A stretch of 64,000 bases of DNA from Amblyomma americanum (lineage: Eukaryota > Arthropoda > Arachnida > Ixodida > Ixodidae): positions 75,573,850 to 75,637,849 of the forward strand of contig NC_135507.1 in assembly GCF_052857255.1 (NCBI RefSeq). The letters run 5' to 3'. Below are positions 56,401 to 62,400 of the stretch, piece by piece; positions within the stretch are counted from its first letter, which is position 1; each line of letters begins with the position of its first letter. A program made the position numbers and the translations under genes. The notes beneath the pieces are model-generated. The model was not told the origin of the DNA. It saw only the letters and a program-made list of their open reading frames with translations, and did no database searches.

Positions 56401-59400
56401 CTCCTTTTTTTTTGAAGGTGCAGGGGCAAAGAAGAGTGTGGCTATGAACATGGAAAGAAGGTGGTATGTGCTGTTGAGAAAGAGAAGGCTCTAAAAGAGT
56501 TTTATGGGATAGGGAAAGGGGAGAAGGGCGAGCAGCTCAGGACTGGGTTGCGGAAAATGTGAAGCAGAGGCAGCATGACAGTGATGGTGGCTGCAGCGTT
56601 AACACGCCGGGGATTTTACTGCACTCGATAGTGCCACTTGCATTTCCGAAGCATTCCTTCTCAAGTAAAGTTGATGTATCTGTTGCTTCCACATTTTTCT
56701 GTGCTGTTTCCATTTTCATTTGTGAGCCCTCGGGGTGCAGCTCGTTTGAACAGGCTGAGATCGTGCTAGAACCGTAATTTATTTTTCTTTTCATTTTGTG
56801 GGGGATCAAACTTCCTCCTGGCATTATGTTCATGGTCCCCTTATATACATGTAAATACGGTAAGTGTCCCTACAGAGGAGCAACTGCTGACAGTAATCAC
56901 AAGGCTGGCCCAACCAATAGCCAGCAACCTCCTCATCCTCAACCTCGGCATCTAATGTGTGACAAATAAGAAAAGTAAAAGTGTGAATGCGATAAGACAG
57001 AAGCTGCGAGTTGTTATCTGCCTCTTTGGGTTGTGTACCGACCCAGATAGATCAGTATGAGATGCTAGCGTGTGCTTTTTCCTTGTGGGGTACCAACTTG
57101 GATTATCTGGAGGAGCTTCAGTGTTCAAGCAGTGCTCAGATTCCTTAGGTATGCATTATATGCATGCATAATATAAAGAAGATGCATGTTCACATTAAGA
57201 CAAAGATGAACATGGGCTTCAGCGTCATTGCTATCACCACGAATATCTGTGGACTTGACCTGTCTGATATCAAACTGTTTTCGCCGCTGCTCCCATTGTC
57301 CTGGTTCCTTTCAGTAAACCCCTGTATTACAAGATATATACATGAGTCATTCCTACTCACAGAAACACATTTGCTGACACAGCACTCTTAACCAGTAGAC
57401 ATGCATTGAAAGTGATGTCTTGAAAGGTGATTTCTGCAGATTATGAGCCCCACTCAGCTATAATGTATGTGACAGACACGTGAGCATGTTTATGATTCAG
57501 TCTGTACATTAATCCTGTAACTTTGTGCAAACGTTATCCACTGCGTGATGCTTGTTGGAGCCTTTCGTGAAGGGTTTTTGGTATCAGGTGACAAGGACTT
57601 GCATGTTAATTATGTCATTCGCTTATTGTGATTCATTCTTGCATCTTATGCTTTTTTAACTGTTTCTTTGCAAATTGTGGCTGTATTGCTGCAGTATTCT
57701 TTGAAATAATGGTGCTAGTGAAACAGGGAACCCTTGTGTCCCCTTCTTTCTCTATTGTCGTGGTGGTCGCAGGATGGACAAGCTACATATGGCTCTGACG
57801 GAACTGTGCTTCGCCATCAACTACGCCTCCAGCATTCACGTGTGGGAGCACACGTTTGCGCCCAGGGAATACCTGGCACAACACCTTGAGAACCGCTTCA
57901 ACAAGTGAGCCATGTCACTCGTTCCCTGACGTGATGGCGCCAGTGTTGAACCATCATCATCGTCATAATAATTATAATCCTAATCGCTGTTTATTGTACC
58001 CTTGAGTGCAGCATGAGGGGCAGTACAATAAGCGAGAGGTTTAGAAAACAATATAAAAATAGGGAAAAGTTAAATTACCAGCAACGCAATTTGTAGGTGC
58101 AGACAGTGGGCTAATGAACAAAAAAATTTCAAAGAAAGGCCGAACAAATAAGAGAAACGAAGATAAAAGTGATGAAATTGTTTTACAGCATTCTTAGTCC
58201 TTAAGTGATAATGACATGGTAAGTGAGTTTGCATTTCATTTAGCTGTGCAACTGACACCAGGGGACGCAGTTGCCCTGCTCCTGTGAACTTCGTTTTACT
58301 TAGAAGCAACAGGAAGGGAGCAGTACGACATAGTGAAGGGGAAAAGCAAAATACATAGGTGATGACTTTAAGCCAGAATAACGTTGGCCGACTCGCTGAG
58401 CATTGCATCCAGTTATTTAATTGCCTTCAGGTACATGGCCTTAGTGTGATTTAGCATGATGATCAGGACATTTACGCCAGCCTGACAAAAACCGGGCCAA
58501 GCTATGTTGCCAGGCTGGCTTTTGCCTCCCATGCTCTTGTAAATGCTAGTGGGCCAGGCTGAATGGGCATTCCGTTTGACTAAGCCAGCCTCTTTGCACA
58601 GTGTGGGTTGACCCAGCTCAACCACATGGCACTAAATGCATAATAATGTTAATACATATTCTTAGTGCTTAGAACCCTGTAGTGCGCAGTGAAAAACTGG
58701 AAGCTCTGTTTATGCGCTCTGCTTTGTCAAACTGAAAGCGGGGAAGTTCTTTAATTTTGCTGAAGTCAGCTGTATCAGCCATACTTTTGACATATTTTGC
58801 TAGGTATGGGGTCTCAAATGCAAATTAAGATTTGTTATCATCAAGCGTAGAGGGCATGTTGTGGTAACGCCATATTAAGGCTGATCAGGATCAGAAGAGT
58901 TGTGATAGCAAAAGGCACTTTATGCCACTAGGGACTAGTGTGAAGGTGTACAGATCAGTATATGTTGGCAGAAGCCAATGTGGCACCACCGGCAGTGGCT
59001 GAGAGAAGCAAGTACCAAGGTGTTACAGTGTGGTCGTTGCTATGGTGTCGAGGTTAATTCCCTTGCACTTGACTGCATGACATCACAGGGAGCTGGCAGG
59101 TACGAGCGAATTAACCACAGATTAACTGGATTCACTGTGGTGTCATGACAGTTGTTCAACACCGTTGGCTGGAAGGCCTTCTTTAAGGGGCATTTGCCAC
59201 TCTATTCTTCAGTTGCATCTGACTACATAGTCTCACATTTTATCGGTTATAGCTGAGGTTGGAGGTGGAAGTAATGCTGTTCGCACTTGTGGTGCGCACT
59301 TTGGCAAGAGAAAAGTGAGGTGGAAGTGATTTAGTAGGAACGAGGAGCAATCAGTTGCCTGCATGCATCAGTTTGCAGACAAAAAATTTTGACCAGTATG

Positions 59401-62400
59401 GTTTAGCCGCCGGCATTCTCTGCGCACAGCCCACCCACATGAACCGTGTGCCAGAGCTGGCCACGATGAGGGTCTTCTTCAGGTGTGGTGTGTGCATCAC
59501 GTGTTGTCTGTCACAGGGCGCTGGTGGGGATGGTGATGTTCAACCCGGAGAGCCACGAGATAGCCAAGCCCTCCGAGCTGCTTTCCAGTGTGCAGGCCTA
59601 CATGAGCGTACTGCAGGGCATCGAGAACCATGGTGGGTGTGTCTACTTGCGTAACAATGGCCTTTTGACCATTCAACTTCATGCCTTTTCAAAGACGCCT
59701 ACCAAGAATAACAAATACCAGAAATGCATGCACTCAGTTGACAAACGAGCTGAAATGGTGGCCCCATGACAGCACTGAAGGAAAGGCTGCTCAATCAGCA
59801 ATGGCGAGGCAGTGTTAACGGGATAGCGTTAAGGAGTTCATGTCGCAGAAAATCTGGGGTCGTCATTGTCGGCGTCGTTGACTGAGCAAAAAATGGATGA
59901 AAATTCCCCAAAAAAGCAACCTAGGAGGCAGGCAGCAGGCCACCTAGGTCATGTGACCTTGCATTGTCGTCGCAACCTGCCCACTGGATTGTGAGCAAAC
60001 TTCCCACCGTGGCATGTGGCAGTTAAGTTAAGGATTGATCGCTCAAGAAGAGCAACCTGGGTCGCACAAGGCAGACCGGTGGCCACATGGCGCACCACCT
60101 GAGGAGAGGCTCAGCAGAGGCAGACTGCTATGCGCCCTGCTGAAACCGAAACCCAGGTTTGCCACTGCGTGTTCCGTATGCAATCGCCTACGGTTCAAAT
60201 ACCACAGCAGCTGTGCTCAAAATTCACATTACCGAAAAGCGTTATCGTCGGCCATTTTTTCCTCTCTTTTTTTTTTGAATTGTCTAAAGAACTTGCTACC
60301 ATTTGATTTTAAGTATGTATTGTTTCCCTTTTTCATTTTTTTATTTTCTTACTAGATTTTTTTTTTTTTTTCACTGCTTTTAAGCTTGCTGTGAACTCCT
60401 TGCGTGACTTTTTCTCCAAGGGGTTCAATTCAACTTCTTACGCACACCACTTGTGGTCTGCCTGCCTTGCGCACATTTGTCCCATCTGTCCTGCACTTAC
60501 ACATCCCTCTGCTGAGCATGTTATCCCAACCAGCATGCACATATGAACTTCTCCATGTGCACTTGGCTCCGATACAGAGCTCTCGCTGATTTCCTTGCGT
60601 GGCATTGCTTGCAGTGCACGTAGACGTGACGCGGGTGTTCAACAACGTTCTGCTGCAGCAGACGCAGCCGCAGGACAGCCACGGAGACAAGACCATCGCC
60701 ACCTTGTACACTAACTGGTGTGTGCTGTGTTTGTTCACCCTCTTTGTGCTGTTCGTGTACTGTCCTGGCGGTCATTTTCGCAAGCACCACACGAGGCACA
60801 TTAGAAGGTGTGCACACACGTTCATGGGGGCCGTATTTGCAGGTACCTGGAGGTGCTTCTCCGCAAGGTGACGGCCGGCCACATGTGCTACTCGCCCCTG
60901 CACCGGGCCTTCGTCAACCTGGTGCACGATGGGGGACAACAGGTGCCCTTCACTGCCGAGGAGTTCTCCGACGTCCAGGGTGAGAATTTGATCTCTGCGT
61001 TCACGCTTGCACGCTGGCATCCGTACTTTAGTGCTTTCTCATGCTTGTGTCTCTCTCATAATGCTGACAATCCTGGACCTGGTGTATGATTTCAGCATTG
61101 CCAGGCAATGGTTTGTGAAAGAGCACAGCACGGCAACCTGTTTTATTGCACTACATGCGGTCAGTCCTCGGTCTTGACAGTGTCAACAGCATTTGTTTAT
61201 GCTCAGATGATACTGCTTGTGTAGAATCTTTGGTGACCTGTCAGCAACCGAAAAAAGAGTACCTGTTCATTGTTTTAGACATCTTAGACATGGGGAAACG
61301 CAGTGCATTTGCAGACTGCTCTTCTAGATCGGTACAGCAGAAATACTTGGGCCTTGAACCTGTTCACAGTGAATGTGAACAAAGCTGAAGGGAACAGTGT
61401 GGGTCAGGGAAGAAACACAGGCTAATAACATCCTGGTCTGTATTATGAAGAACAAACTGGCTTGGGCAGGGCATGTAATGCGAAGGGTAGATAACCGATG
61501 GTCGTTTTAGGGTAACTGATTGGATTCCTAAAGAATGCCAGTGTATAGCAAGGGGTGGCAGAAAGTTAGATGGGCAGATGAGATTAAGAAGTTTGCAGAA
61601 ATGAGGCGGCCGCAGCTGGCACAGTATCGGGTTAATTGGAGAGATGCGGGAGAGACCTTTGACCTGCAGTGGTTGTAGTCAGGTTGATGATGAGGATAAG
61701 CAATGTGGTCTGTTGTGATACTTTTGCAGAGTTGCGCTCATTGGCTGAGCTGATTGGGCCCTACGGCATGAAGTTCCTCAACGAGAGTCTGATGTGGCAC
61801 ATTGCTAGCCAGGTGGGAGAGTTGAAGGTAAGAGATTGTTTTGAGAATTGCCAGGCATGTGTGCTAATTGGCAGTGATGCATTTTATATGGACGAACGAG
61901 ACATATTTTACATTGCCTCATCGCTTGCAACATCATGTCAGATTTTCTGTTTGCACCATTGTGTGCTTGTGCTGTTTTATGAATTCTCAAACTAGCTTTG
62001 AAAAACAGCTGTACATATGAATTGTCAGTGCACCCATGTTTGAAGTGTCTAGGCTTATCTGTAATTGTTCAGGAGCGTTGTACAGGAGCTGATAGCTTCG
62101 CTGTGAATTTGGATTTAAATTTGTTGTCGCTCAACACACTGTGAATCATTGATAGTCTCTTTGTTCATTCAAAATCTCATTTAATGTTTCGATTTTTTCC
62201 AGCCTGAAGCTTTCTAATAAAAATTATACCGGATACTTCAAGAGTCAGTGAACCTTCTGCCTGGTTAATTACTAATTAGACTACTTTGATCGACGTGGCT
62301 TTGGGCTGTCTTCATTCTCAGTATTTTGTTGGAGGCGAAGTACTAAAAGAATTTTGCACCAAGATTTTGGTGCACATCAACAAACCCCACGCGGCTGAAA

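Larger units (their letters stand above)
55367..57772 (+). other. NCKAP1 intron 12
   Basis: It holds the GTGACGTCA-array element (55456-56110) and a probable TIR element (56214-56861). The stretch 56870-57770 shows nothing recognisable. Confidence 0.65.
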
